Shown here one piece after another: positions 1-11,162 of a stretch of DNA of 64,000 nt. The notes under the pieces were generated by a model that searched no databases, had not been told where the DNA came from, and saw only the letters and a program-made list of their open reading frames with translations. Source of the stretch: Calliopum simillimum. Its lineage: Eukaryota > Arthropoda > Insecta > Diptera > Lauxaniidae. The DNA lies in NCBI GenBank assembly GCA_951812925.1, contig OX638368.1, forward strand, positions 66,922,569-66,986,568, read 5' to 3'. Position 1 is the first letter of the stretch, and each line of letters starts with the position of its first letter. A program made the position numbers and the translations under genes.

Positions 1-289
1 TTTCAATTTATTTTTTAGAATAATTCTATTTTTTCACATTTTACAATTATTGATATTTTTATCAAAGCTAGATTTTATATAGTATCACAAGTAATTATAT
101 TACAATATAAACGTTTAAAAGCTAAAACTAATTTAAAGCCCTGACAAATATCACAAAAATTTTCCATGATTATTTGTGTCACACTCAGATGGCGCTGTTC
201 AGTACTGAAATCAAGTTTTGTTTATAAAAGCCAAAATGAAAAAAAAAAAAATTGTGGGAAAACTTTGAAAGCTTTTGGAAAATTTTTTG
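1..289. other. AT-rich sequence, nothing recognised
   Basis: No open frame with recognisable content, no terminal repeats and no RNA gene seen. The short frame at 166-402 is low-complexity and runs into the tandem repeat that follows. Confidence 0.6.
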
Positions 290-1250
290 GTATTTTCCTC
301 AAGTTTTTCTTAAAAATAATAAACAATAAATATATAATAACAAATTCAATAAAAACTCATAACTATTTACCCTACAAGTATGCAACCGGTGCAAAGTCAT
401 GATTGTCTAAATATTTTTTCTCTCGGAAAATTTTGATTGGGAAACTTGAAATGAGAGGAAAAATTCGGAAAATGCAGAAAACTTGAGGACATGGAAAATT
501 GATTTCCTCAAGAATTTTCTTTCAAAAATATTTAACACAATCAAAGTTATGCGTGATTTGGGATTTTCCAGCCGGAAAAATTTGGTGGAAAATTGTGGGA
601 AAACTGAGGGAAGTAGAAAAGCGTGGTAACTTGAGAAAACTTAAGAAAAATAAAGGCGTCTGCTTCTGTTTTCATTGAAAAATATTGAATAATAACAAAG
701 TTATGAGAAATTTACTGAATTTCAGGCAGTAAAATTCGATTAAAAACTACGGTTGACTTCGAAGAGAAGAAAATGATATAGTTATAAGTATTGGGAAAAT
801 TGAAAACTTATTTTGAGAAGGTTGAAAGCTTATTTAGAGAATGTTGAAAACTTATTTTCTTAAGTTTTTCTGTAAAAATATCTACTAACAAATAAAATTA
901 GTAGAATAAAAACTGTTATAACATTTTAGCCTACAAGTACGCAACAGTTGCAAAGACATGATTGTCTGAATATTTTTCTCTCGGAAAATTTTGATCGAAA
1001 ATTGTGTGAAATCTGAGAAGAGAGGAAAAATTCGGAAAATACAAAACACTTAAGTGTATGGAAGATTGATTTCCTCAAGAATTTTCTTTCAGAAATATTT
1101 AACACAATCAAAGTTATGAGTGATTTAAGATTTTTCAACCGGAAAACTTTGGTGGAAAATTGTGGGAAAACTGAGGAAATTAGAAAAGCATGGTAACTTG
1201 AGGAAATTTGAGGTTATCTTGAGGAAATCAAGGTCTTTAAACAAACATTC
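290..1250. repeat. Diverged tandem repeat, about 559-base period
   Basis: The stretch from about 371 to 640 recurs from about 930 to 1200 in the same orientation. Shared landmarks include CTACAAGTA, TTTCTCTCGGAAAATTTTGA, GATTTCCTCAAGAATTTTCT and GGTGGAAAATTGTGGGAAAA. The spacing is about 559 bases and identity is roughly 80 to 85 percent by eye, with several short indels. It looks like two monomers of an old satellite-like or transposon-derived repeat. No coding frame survives in either copy. Confidence 0.75.
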
Positions 1251-1316
1251 GATTTTTTGCGAAAAATCTTTTTTTTTTTTGGTATATTTTAAAATTTCCG
1301 GCTGAGCACATGTTTA

Positions 1317-2003
1317 TGTTTTGCACCACTTTAAGTGATATGTGTACAATCCTGGAACGTACATTTTTCCTAGTTTAAAAAACGATTCCAATAGATTCAG
1401 TTGTGCTGATTCCAAAACTGGCCACAGAATCCCTCTACCTCGTCAGAATTTCGAGATATCCTAAACTTAAAGTGCAAAAAACGACGTTTTTGCTATTTTT
1501 CAAATTAGGTGCTCTATTCCGTAAAACACACTTGAACATCTTGCTTTTTCCTTTTCCAAAAAAGTGGTGAATGGTCATCTACGATTTCTCTTTGCAAAGT
1601 TATGCCCACTCTAAGATGACATCATGAAATAGCCAAAATTCATACTAAGAGTAATTTGGGTATTTTTTGGCCATATTTCTCCAGAAGGATATATTTATAA
1701 ACTATTTATACCAATTGAACCATATTAAGATGACATAAATCCAAACCCTGCCGCTATATCCGTTTTATAAGATCTTATGATGTCATCTTGGAGAGCAGAA
1801 AAAATCCTTGCGACCTTGAACCTAATTTGAAAAACGTCGTTTTTTGCACTTTAAGTTTAGGATATCTCGAAATTCTGACGAGGTAGAGGTAATCTGTAGC
1901 CAGTTTTGGAATCAGCACAACAGAATCATTAGAATCGATTTTTTAAACTAGGAAAAATTCACGTTCCAGGTTTGTACGCACATCACTTAAAGTGGTGCAA
2001 AAC
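1317..2003. repeat. Fold-back repeat with arms of about 190 bases
   Basis: The left arm 1317-1510 is the reverse complement of the right arm 1819-2003. Outer ends read GTTTTGCACCACTTTAAGTG and CACTTAAAGTGGTGCAAAAC, inner ends CAAATTAGGT and ACCTAATTTG. About 310 bases lie between. Arms differ by scattered substitutions, so it is not very recent. A second small inverted repeat (GCAAAACTGTCAACATGTT near 1998 and its complement near 2176) abuts the right arm. No target duplication found. Probably a non-autonomous DNA element. Confidence 0.8.
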
Positions 2004-2504
2004 TGTCAACATGTTTTCGAAATGGTTTTTTGTTCATTATTTTTTTATGGTTTGAAGTTCGATAAAATTGCTCACATATTTGAATAGAGGAAAGGTTACG
2101 CTTCCGTTTGGATCAAATTTTTTGTTGGTCATGTAATCAGAACGGACGCTATAGCAGTACTAAGTCAAAAATAGCAAACATGTTGACAGTTTTGCTCCTT
2201 TCTGTATATGGTTTTTTTTTTTTTTAATTTTTAATGACATTTATATATTGAAAATTAATTTTTACTTGAACTTTTAGTCATATATTTGCAAAGATCGATT
2301 TACATATAAATCTATCAATGCATTTTCTAACACATAATTATGAAAAAATAAGGAACGGATTAAAAACACGGCTATAGTGACATATGTTTCGTCTTTCGCC
2401 ACAAAGACTCATCAGACTATTTTTGTTGTAATTATAATTATATTTATTTTACTAAATTAATTATAATTGAAAAATTGCAAGTTGAAAAACTTTTTGTGTT
2501 TTTG

Positions 2505-2535
2505 GCCTGGGCGGGAGTTGAACCGAGGACGTCCC
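2505..2535 (-). other. tRNA-like 3' half, cut by an insertion
   Basis: Read on the minus strand this contains GGTTCAACTCC, close to the RNA polymerase III B box, and ends GCCCAGGC. It continues at 4401-4470 on the other side of an inserted element. The complementary ends GCCGGGC and GCCCAGGC resemble an acceptor stem. The joined sequence is about 95 bases and does not fold into a clean cloverleaf, so it is more likely a tRNA pseudogene or tRNA-derived SINE head than a working tRNA. Confidence 0.3.
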
Positions 2536-2536
2536 A

Positions 2537-4398
2537 CAGTGATGCGATTAGTACATGCTAGACGGAAAAAACTATTTTTTTGCAGTTTTTTATGTTTAAG
2601 ATATGGGAAAGTACACAAACTATTATTTCAGAATTTTTGGACAAGTGGGTGTGGCACCTCCCATACAACTTATTTACATTTTGGGCTATATCTTAAAAAC
2701 GTTACAAAATTTTAAGTGTATAAGTTTTATGTAGTTTCTTAAATTTATAAAAAATTTCAGCACGATTGGACAAGTGGGCGTAGTACCTCCCATACAACTT
2801 AAATATAAATTGCACCATAACTGACGAAAAAATCTGCAATAACGAAATTTTAAGTAGACGTGATTTATTTGATTTCTAAGGCACTAATAATATTAATATA
2901 ATAAATACTATGAGTATAATAAATAATATTAATATAATAATAAAGTTTAGCAAGAATCAGTGATGATATTTGATAATTTTGGAGGGGACCTTTTTTACTC
3001 TTCAAAAAGTACTTTTTCGGATGCGAGAGTACTTTTTAATAACAATATAAGCTTTTGTTTTGTTGCTGACGTTAATATATATTTCAGTTTCATTATATAA
3101 AAAAAAATAACAAAAACAATAAACAAAAGATTTTTTCAAAAAAAAAAAAATATTTGAGGTTTTATTTCATATCCATGTAAATAAATAACAATGTTTATAT
3201 CATATACTTCATATCATTTATAATAAGTTTTATTTTTTATACATATTTATCTATTTATATAATAATATATAATTTACTTATATTATTTTAATGTATTAAT
3301 AATATTTATTGCTTTTCTCGGGCTATCTACGTTTATTTTTTATAATTTTTATTTCTATAATTAATTTTTTTTTTTTTTTCTATTTTTTTCTGTGTATTAA
3401 CATAACGTGTTGTGTTTGTTATGTTACCCGGATTAGAGCTCAAAGTAATGAAATTACCCCAAAACCATTCATAATATTTAGGAAAAATATTCGGAACCTG
3501 GATTTGAAATTTAATTTAATAGCATTTTTAGGACAATCAAATAGGTTGAAAAAAAAAATACAATGTCAAGTTTGCGCTCTTAGACACTCCTAGTGCTTAA
3601 AGTAGGCATAATACTCATTTGAAAAAAAAAAAGTTTGGTGAAAATATGGAGTGACCATTTTTTTTACTTACCTAAAAATTTAACCAAATTTTTCGTTTTT
3701 AAGACTGATTTACACTTCACTAAAATAGGTTTTTTTTTTATTTCGTGTATTTATTTTTTTTTTCTCAGTGTAAAAATATTGTGTGTTGTATTACAAATAT
3801 TAAAATCCCACAAAAATTATACATATTGATTTCAGACAATACGGTCAGAGCCTAATTAATACAGTAATATTTAGTACCATCGTATAGATTAAGAAAAAAT
3901 GTCAAAGGTAAATTTGCGCACTTAGGCATTCCCAGGGCTTAAAGTAGACATAACACTGATTAAATAAAAAAAGTTTGGCAGAAATATGGAGTGACCATTT
4001 TTTTTTCCAAAATGTTTTGCAGAATTTGTCGTTTTTACACATTTATCTCCCTAAATTCAATTCTATAGCACCAACATTTTCAAAGGTTTAGTTTTGAATT
4101 TATAATATTTGAATAAAAAATATCTTGGCCGTAATGTGTGCCGATTTTCAGCTCTTTTCGACATTGGGAAGTATTAAAAAAAAATTGTGAAAATAGCAAC
4201 TAATTTTATTGACACAAATTTGGAAAAAATAATTTTTTAGGCCGACTTTGACGATTTTTGGTATTTTATGTAGAAAGCGGAGGTAAGTAAAAAATTACTT
4301 ATGAGTTAATTATATATTTTCTGATATTTTTTCATGTTCAGAATGTAAAAATTCGATTTCGAGTTTTTTCCATCTAGCTTGTACTGATCGCATCACTG
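2537..4398. mobile_element. Non-autonomous DNA transposon with about 35-base TIRs (hAT-like ends)
   Basis: Left end CAGTGATGCGATTAGTACAT (2537 on) and right end ending ATCGCATCACTG (4398) are inverted copies with few mismatches over about 35 bases. CAGTGATGCG fits the hAT pattern CAGNGNTGC. The six bases CGTCCC flank both sides (2530-2535, 4401-4406) but a clean 8-base target duplication is not visible. The 1.86 kb interior has no transposase frame, only AT-rich DNA and an internal direct repeat. It interrupts a tRNA-like sequence. Confidence 0.65.
3540..4015. repeat. Direct repeat inside the 2537-4398 element, about 343-base spacing
   Basis: Segments beginning near 3547 and 3890 share landmarks such as TTTGCGC, CTTAAAGTAG and AATATGGAGTGACCATTTTT in the same order. 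They probably arose by an internal duplication within the element. Confidence 0.6.
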
Positions 4399-4400
4399 TG

Positions 4401-4470
4401 CGTCCCGGTTGGTAGTACAACTCTCAATCGCAGTGTCAGTCGTTAGACCGATGCACCAACTTTGCCCGGC
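4401..4470 (-). other. tRNA-like 5' half, cut by an insertion
   Basis: The partner of 2505-2535. On the minus strand it starts GCCGGGCAAAGTTGGTGCAT and would continue into the B-box-like segment if the 1.86 kb element were removed. See the entry at 2505. Confidence 0.3.
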
Positions 4471-6550
4471 TGCGAACCCGACTTTTTCCGGTTTGGTTCG
4501 TGTGCGGCAAATTAATTTGTAAACAGGAGGTGTTGTGAAAGGTAAAAAGATTTTGATTTTTATGGAGATTGTATAAGTTTTTATTTTTCGTGTGTAGGAA
4601 AGTGCACTGTGAACAAGCTTTAATGCATCGAATGCACAGAAGGAAAATCGAAGAAAAATTATTGTAAGTGATTCTGAGCAAGTCAGTTTTTTTTTGTAAT
4701 TTACATAAGCACTGATAAAATTTCTGTTTTATTAGTGTGGCTGGCAGTAGTGCTGATGTAGCTGCTAATTTTTAATAGGAAATAAAATCCGAAGAGCAAA
4801 AAAAAAAAGCTAAGTGTCAGCCACAAATAATTTATTTAAATACATATATAAGTATAGAATCCATACGAGTCAAAACCAGAAAGTTGGCGGGTAAAAATTT
4901 GGGGGCGTCTGAAAACGCCATTTTGTTGCAAAGTTCAGCATAAAAGTTAGCGTCTTCTAAATACAACCATTTTGTCGAAAGTTGAGTTTTGAGGAATGCC
5001 GGAACGTGAAACGCGAGCGAATTTAAAATTGAACGAAGCTAACATTTGAGAACGAGTGTTTTCTCTTGATCTCACGAGAGTTGAAAGACGTCGATGTGTG
5101 GTGGATTCCACAAGCAAGAGCAGCTGAGCAGGGATATTTGGAGTTTTTTTTTTTAATTTATGCATGTTGGTTGTTTTATTGTTGTTTTTTTTTATTTATC
5201 ATATTTGAAAGGAAATTCCTAAAGATAGTACTGGGGATATTTTTGGAATTGAGTTAATGCCCGTGTCTAAGTAGAGCGCTCTAGTAGGACCGAAAACTTA
5301 AAGGTCGTTTTCTATTTGGGATATATAAAATAAATTACCTTTTGAAATTTTTCGTTAGAAACTAAAAGTTTTAAATTTTTATTATAATTTAAATTTATTA
5401 TTATTTATTTTTTTTTTTTTGTGCCTTTTAGATTTTTACTTTGCGAAAATTTAGTTTGATTTTTAAATGCAGTTAATCGGGTTTTTTTATTATTGTTTGG
5501 CTAATTTTTAATTGAAATACATTCTCGTTTGTTATATACATAGTTTTTGTTCAGGTAAATTTGTTATTTTATAAATTTGTAAATTTTTGCAATGCAATTC
5601 GAGTTCGCACATAATCCTCATAATCTTTTCTTTCATTTTTACATTTTATTTTATATTTACTCTCTTTATCAGTATTTAAGAATTTAAAAGCTATGTGATA
5701 ACTATTTTTAAGAGTGTTGTTATAATTATATTTGGTTGTTATTACTATGAATAAGTGGCATGTTAATGACTAAGTTCTTCTATGCAAACAATTTAAATCA
5801 ATAAATAAAAATATTCATTGATATATTTTACATGTTGTATTTTCAAATTTTATATACATATATTACAAACAAGGTTTTAAAATCGGTTCAAAGGATCATA
5901 ATTTGGTTGTACGGTGAAAACCTGTGGAAAATAGATTAATCATGTTCATATGAGTATAAGTTTTTAATGAATACCTGGTAAAGATTTATTTAAAGGTGGG
6001 AAGGTTTTGTCGCTTCGACTGGTGATGTGGTGAGTGGATTGTGGTGGTGCATTTGTGGGTGTTGTCCCTGAAGCTTTTTAAAGGTATACAGACCACACAG
6101 GTTGGGCGGGTACATAGGGATGTTACATATATCTCCCTCTTTGAAGTGTGGTAGTCGTAAGGATAGTAGCCGTGAAGTTTTTGTTTTAGTTTCAGATTTA
6201 GTTTTTCGTTTTGGTTTTTTTAGTTCAGTTTCTTTTTCTTATTTTAAATGTCAATTCTTATGAAAGTGAAATTTATTGTTAGATCCTCGATCCAACGTGG
6301 CGGGTTGAGAACACCCCTCAGCCCCCTGCTAGCCGAGGTGAACCGCGTTGAGTACGATAGCATATATTCAAAAAAAAAAAGACGGTAAAAGCAACAAATT
6401 TAACAGTAAAAACAATTGTAAAAACAGTCAAAAAGACTCCCATTACTTTTACAGTCATTTTAACTGGAAATTGTAGGTTATTTTTTTTTACTGTCATTTA
6501 CAATTTATTGCAACTGACAGTCAAATGACAAAAACTTTTTTTTTATCAAA
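4471..6550. other. AT-rich spacer, no gene recognised
   Basis: Both strands were read. Short frames near 4436-4681, 4947-5165 and 5066-5257 have no family features. The stretch 6085-6350 is less AT-rich and could be a retroelement remnant, but it gives no convincing translation. No tRNA gene or paired terminal repeats were seen. Confidence 0.5.
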
Positions 6551-6557
6551 TGAAGCC

Positions 6558-6980
6558 CTGAACACATTCGGTGCGAGCTGCGAGTGCGAGAGAAAATAGC
6601 TTTTGCTCAAACGAGTTTTTGACATTTTTCTCGTGCGTGAAAACACAATCAACTCGTTGCGAGAAAGTTTTTTTTTATGAAAATTGAAAACAAATGAAAA
6701 CAAAAAACGAAAAAAAAAAACGTAATTGTTTTCAAAATTATTTAAACTTCAAATTGAAATTAAAAAATTCAGTCGAAAATAATGAATTTAAATTTTTGTG
6801 TTTGGTCTTGTTCTTCTTTTTTTAAAAATCGTCAGAAAAATAGAATCAATTCTATCGCACTGCGAGAGCTTTTATAAATGACGTTTAATAAAAGCTCAAT
6901 TTTATATCTTACTCTAACATATAGAGAAAATCGTGCTATCTCGGTCGGGTTTCTCTCGCACTCGCACCGAATGTGTTCAG
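6558..6980. mobile_element. MITE with terminal inverted repeats
   Basis: CTGAACACATTCGGTGCGAG at 6558 is matched by its complement ending at 6980, and the similarity continues through TGCGAGAGAAA with a 7-base insertion in the left arm. The 423-base interior is non-coding. No clear target duplication. It sits beside a 66-base tandem array. Confidence 0.7.
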
Positions 6981-6983
6981 CAC

Positions 6984-7160
6984 TTAACTGCAATTCATAG
7001 TTATTTAAACGGTTTTAAAGTCAAAAATTCAATTACTGTTTTTTCTAGATTAACTGTAATTCACAGTTATTTAAATAGTTCTACAGTCAAAAAATCAATT
7101 ACTGTTTTTTCTAGATTAACTGTAATTCACAGTTATTTTTATAGTTTTAAAGTCAAAATA
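6984..7160. repeat. 66-base tandem repeat, about 2.7 copies
   Basis: Units start at 6984, 7050 and 7116 with TTAACTG. Each carries AATTCAYAGTTATTT, then AGTCAAAA, then ATTACTGTTTTTTCTAGA. Because 66 is divisible by three the repeat is open in one frame, which explains a spurious 77-codon frame here. Confidence 0.85.
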
Positions 7161-7380
7161 AAATAAAGAATTTTTTTTTTATTTTATTTATTGATTTATT
7201 CATCCAGTGTAGCATGATACAATTAACAAGGTAACTACAGCAACTGACACGTTTCTTGTTCTTCTTATTTTTGTTAGAAAGTTTTGTCAATGAACAAAGC
7301 AAAACAAAAACTGAAAAAATAAATTACGAAAACTTTTGATTGATATTTTTTTTTGTTGGTGAACAAATTCGTAAAATAAT

Positions 7381-7584
7381 ATGTCATCGCTTTGTGCGTT
7401 ATGTCTCAAAAAGTTCGGGAAAGAAAATATATCTTTATTCTCCGTCCCGAAGGATGAATTACGGCGTCGTCGATGGATTGAAAGCTGTGGCAGAGATTTT
7501 TGCAGACGTGCAGTAGTAAAGGTATTGCACCCAGCGAAAGTTTGCAGTTTGTTGTCCACAAATTTACAACGTAGGAAACAGTGA
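7381..7584 (+). pseudogene. THAP-like zinc-finger domain fragment
   Basis: The 67-residue frame has the THAP layout: Cys5-x2-Cys8, then FSVPKDELRRRRW with the conserved Pro and Trp, then VCS with Cys55, 46 residues after the second Cys. The expected final His (CxxH) is Leu58, so the zinc site looks broken. The THAP fold is the DNA-binding domain of P-element transposases and of cellular THAP proteins. No further exons were found before the Harbinger insertion at 8033. It is either the remnant of a P-element-like transposon or the first exon of a decayed THAP gene. Confidence 0.45.
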
Positions 7585-8029
7585 TCCTGCCGGAGTTCAA
7601 TAATTTATGCCATTTTTGTTTTCGAACGAAATAAATAAACAATTTAACACAACAACGATACAATTAATAAAATTTTATCACGATTCTGACAGTTGTCTAT
7701 CGTTTTTTGTCTCTGTTTTGCTCTTATTGACAGAACCTGCTACCTATCGTTTTGACGTTCTAAATATCTACTAAACAAAGGATTTTACTTGCAATTAATT
7801 AAAATTTGAAAAGTTACGCAAAATAAAGCATTCATTGTTTATTCTATTTCAACAAAAACGCTTTCAATTTACGTTTGTATTGTTATGACATGTTGATGGT
7901 GTGGTGATGGAGTTTTTGCTTTGTTTTTATGACATTTGCAAGTACAAAGAAATTTTAATTTTTGTGTGTGAACGCAAAAGAAATTCAAAAAAGGGAATGG
8001 ACAAGAATTTCTTTCATAGAATTTCCTAG

Positions 8030-8032
8030 TAA
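8030..8032. repeat. Target-site duplication TAA, left
   Basis: TAA directly before the Harbinger end GTCCCTATTT, matched by TAA at 11163-11165. Three-base TWA duplications are the hallmark of PIF/Harbinger. Confidence 0.9.
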
Positions 8033-8080
8033 GTCCCTATTTATACGATAAAACATTTCAATGGAAAACATTTTCAATTC
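8033..8080 (+). repeat. Harbinger left terminal inverted repeat
   Basis: Pairs with 11115-11162. The first 16 bases are identical; after that the match is imperfect. Confidence 0.85.
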
Positions 8081-8214
8081 TCTTTCAATGTTTCGTTTTC
8101 GTTTACACTCAAAAATGTTTCACGGCGACATTTTTTTTTGTTCTTTTGACATTCGTCTGATTCGTCTACGTTATTTCAAAATATTTGTGAATAAAAAATT
8201 TAAAAAACGCTGTA

Positions 8215-9644
8215 ATGAATAAAAGTCAGAAAATTGAATTTATTGAGAGCATTACGGAATGCATTGGAGAAGCCCTTGAGTTGGATTCCGACGACAGTGA
8301 AAAAGAGGAAATTCTCTTAGGTAAATACATGTTAAAGGAGTATTTAAATATATATTATAAAATTTTATTTTAAGGTTTGGCCAGTTTGGGCGAACGGGCC
8401 ACATTATTGCCAACTCAGAGGACCAAGCGCAAATGGGTGAAGGAATGGCGAAAGCAAAAAGAGGATCATGGATCATTTGCATTCTTAAGTAGAGATTTGT
8501 TGGTGCATGATGAAGACAGCTATAGAAATTACTTACGGCTCTCTAAGGCGCACTTTGATTTTTTGCTGTCATTGGTCCGGGAAGATATTCAGCGCTCCGA
8601 CACAGTTATGAGAAAAGCCATTCCCGCTGAAGAGAAATTAGCTATGACGCTGCGATTTCTTGCCACTGGTAAGCTGGTAAGATTAAAGCAATAATAATGT
8701 GGTGAAGATTATGAGCGAACATTTTTTTAGGAGAAACCTATATTAGTTTAGACTACCAGACACGATTGTCAAAGTCTTCAATTTGCAAGATAGTTCCTGA
8801 GGTCTGCAATGCCCTATACACACGACTAAAATCGAGCTATTTAAAGGTATATTCATTAAGAATATATTTCAGATATGCCTCTTTAGTGAATTATTTATTA
8901 TTTATTCATGCAGAATGGGAAGACATCGCAAAGGAATTTGCAATTAAATGGCAATTCCCTAATTGCCTGGGTGCGATGGACGGAAAACATGTAAATTTTC
9001 GTCCACCCCGCAAAGATGGCGCATTTTTTTATAATTATAAGGGCACAAACAGCATTATATTACTAGCGCTTGTAGATGCTAATTGCAAATTTATTTTCGT
9101 GGATGTGGGTAGTAATGGTCGCAGCAATGATGCTGGTGTATTTTTGGAAAGCCAACTGAACAACGTCATGGAGGAAAAGCAAAATCTACCTCGACCAAGC
9201 ACAGTCGGAAACGGTCGACGTCTTCCATACGTCGTTATCGGCGACGATGCCTTTCCTCTTCAAACAAATTTAATGAAGCCGTATCCGTACCACTCAAAAA
9301 GCCAAGAAAAACAACGCTTCAACCAAAGACATTCACGCGCAAGGCACGTAGTTGAACATGCCTTTGGAATTCTGTCGAATAGGTTCCGAGTCTTTTTAGC
9401 TCCGATGAGCCTAGCAGTGGATACTGTGCAATCAATAACACTTACATGTTGTGCTCTACATAATTATTTAATGGAAAGCGGCGAGGTGAGCAACGTTGAA
9501 AATGCACAAACTTCAATCAACATATTATCTACTACTGCAGACACCCCTTACAACCCACGCAGAGGTGAGGCCGAGAATATTCGCCAACAGTTCATGGCTT
9601 ATTTTAATGAAGAAGGCAGATTGGATTGGCTGCATCCTAATTAA
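8215..9644 (+). CDS. Harbinger DDE transposase (HARBI1-like), spliced
   Basis: Cuts and rejoins DNA at the element's inverted repeats. Proposed exons: 8215-8320, 8375-8668, 8731-8846, then to 9644. The junction into exon 3 gives LRFLATGETYISLDYQ, a highly conserved HARBI1 stretch, which fixes that intron. The catalytic residues are visible: Asp in GAMDGKHV (near 8979), Asp in VIGDDAFPL (near 9243) and Glu in VVEHAFGIL (near 9354). A GTAT at 8847 and a CAG ending at 8913 look like a third intron, but splicing there shifts frame by one; reading through adds 23 residues and stays open. So either the site differs or this copy carries a small lesion. AATAAA follows the stop at 9653. Converges with the MADF gene. 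Confidence 0.9.
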
Positions 9645-9652
9645 TAGGTGTT

Positions 9653-9658
9653 AATAAA
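9653..9658 (+). terminator. Polyadenylation signal of the transposase gene
   Basis: AATAAA eight bases after the transposase stop codon, in the gap between the two convergent Harbinger genes. Confidence 0.55.
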
Positions 9659-9959
9659 AATTTATGAAAAAAAAAAACAATACCATTCACATGTAAAGGC
9701 AGCCAAAGAAATTTCGCTTTAATTATTAATAAGACGTATATAAGGAGTGTTTTGCATATATTTGTATTCAAATTATTAATTAAACAAGTAATGTTGAAAA
9801 ACAGAAAAGAAATTCATATGTGTATACTTATAACTAGCAAAGCTTAGCTTCTTTATGGTATTTTGGGTGAGAATCATTTGAATAATAACTAGTATCACTT
9901 CATGTGCATTTAAAAATAAAAACTGGATTCTGCTAGGCTTAGCTATTTTGGCTTCTTTT

Positions 9960-10916
9960 TTAATCATCGAAATCACTTTCTTGAAAGACACCATTCATCG
10001 ATAATTGAAGCAAGTCTTTCGGTGATGTTGAAGAAGATGTGGAAGTGCGGACGTACGTAGAGCTATCAATAAATTTCTGAATTACAGATTGTATTTCCCA
10101 AGCAGCTTCCTCCTGTTGCTCTGGAACAATCTGCTCCATACGTGTGGTAACCAAATTGCCCAACCAGCTGTATTTCCCTGTATTCTTACGTTTAGCTATC
10201 ATTTCTTTGATCCGGGTGAAATCGCTGCGGATTTCAGCAAACTGATTGGTTTTCTATAAAAATTAATTCTTAAAATTTACTCGCAATGGTAACAAAGTTT
10301 TTATTGTACCTTTGATCTTTTCACAATCGGCTCCTGGTTCAAGTTTAAAGAGCTGTATTCCGTGTCCTTGGATGTAGTAGTATCTACAGTTTCAAGCTGA
10401 TTGGTTTTCTATAAAAAATAATTATTAGAATTTTTTCTGAATGGTTACAAAGTTTTCATTATACCTTTGATCGTTTCGCAATCGGCTCCTCGCTCAAGCT
10501 CAAAGAGTTGTTATGCGTACTCGTAGAAGTAGTATTATCCTGAAAGAACGATTTTTTTAAGCACATGTGCGCATACATATTTTCAATTTACCTCAATTAT
10601 ATATTACCTCTATGTTGTCTTCGCTTTTTCTGATTAAGCTGTGTGTTTCCAAAAACGATAGTTGTTCAAAACACCACAGCTTTGGCTGATATATTTCGGT
10701 CCTTCCACTACCACTTTTTTTGGAATTTTTTATCAATCGCAGCTCGCGGATATATTGGCTGCGAAGATTCCTCCACTTTTTTTTTATGTCATTCACGCTG
10801 GCCATTTCTATGTTCAGTTTTTCCAAAATGTTGTTGTACGCCAGTGCTTTTTTGTTGTGCTCTTGCACATATAAAATTAACCGTCCCATTTGCTCTCTTT
10901 TCCATTGGTATTCCAT
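9960..10916 (-). CDS. Harbinger MADF-domain DNA-binding protein, four exons
   Basis: The accessory protein of Harbinger elements, which binds DNA and helps the transposase reach the ends or the nucleus (family knowledge). Exons on the minus strand are 10608-10916, 10465-10539, 10310-10408 and 9960-10253, all in phase 0 with GT-AG introns, giving 258 residues. Exon 1 encodes a MADF domain: VNDIKKKWRNLRSQYIREL, then SGSGRTEIYQPKLWCFEQL. Exons 2 and 3 end alike (EEPIAKRSK and QEPIVKRSK) and are followed by near-identical introns, so one arose by duplication of exon plus intron. The last exon is helical and polar. Too finely split to be seen as one open frame. Confidence 0.85.
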
Positions 10917-11114
10917 TGTTTTTGAAAGGAATTTTTTATTTTTTTAAATTTTTTCACTTTCACAAATTCAAAATAAAATTTAAACTAACGTCAAAAACGA
11001 ATAAAACATATGTCAAAAGATACTAAATGTTTCACATTACGAATGACAAGCACAAAGCGTGTCTCGTGTACGTGAAACAAAATCCCCTCTATCTTCCCCG
11101 TGCATCCCTCTCTA

Positions 11115-11162
11115 TCAAACGAAATGTTTTTCATCAAAATGTTTCTTCGTATAAATAGGGAC
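11115..11162 (-). repeat. Harbinger right terminal inverted repeat
   Basis: Inverted partner of 8033-8080. Ends TCGTATAAATAGGGAC and is followed by TAA at 11163-11165. Confidence 0.85.

Larger units (their letters stand above)
8033..11162. mobile_element. Complete PIF/Harbinger transposon
   Basis: The 3130-base element is bounded by terminal inverted repeats: GTCCCTATTTATACGA at 8033, and its exact complement ending at 11162. Similarity continues imperfectly for about 45 bases (AAACATTT, then ATG, then AAAACATTT). Both sides carry the duplication TAA. It holds the two genes typical of the superfamily, a DDE transposase on the plus strand and a MADF DNA-binding protein on the minus strand, converging tail to tail. 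Both look largely intact, so this copy may be autonomous or recently active. Confidence 0.93.

Noticed and set aside
6085..6350. Possible retroelement or tRNA gene in the less AT-rich patch
   Set aside because: No translation, cloverleaf or primer site could be supported by reading.
10643..11026. 127-codon plus-strand frame with hydrophobic stretches
   Set aside because: Antisense shadow of MADF exon 1; the opposite strand has conserved domain and splice structure.
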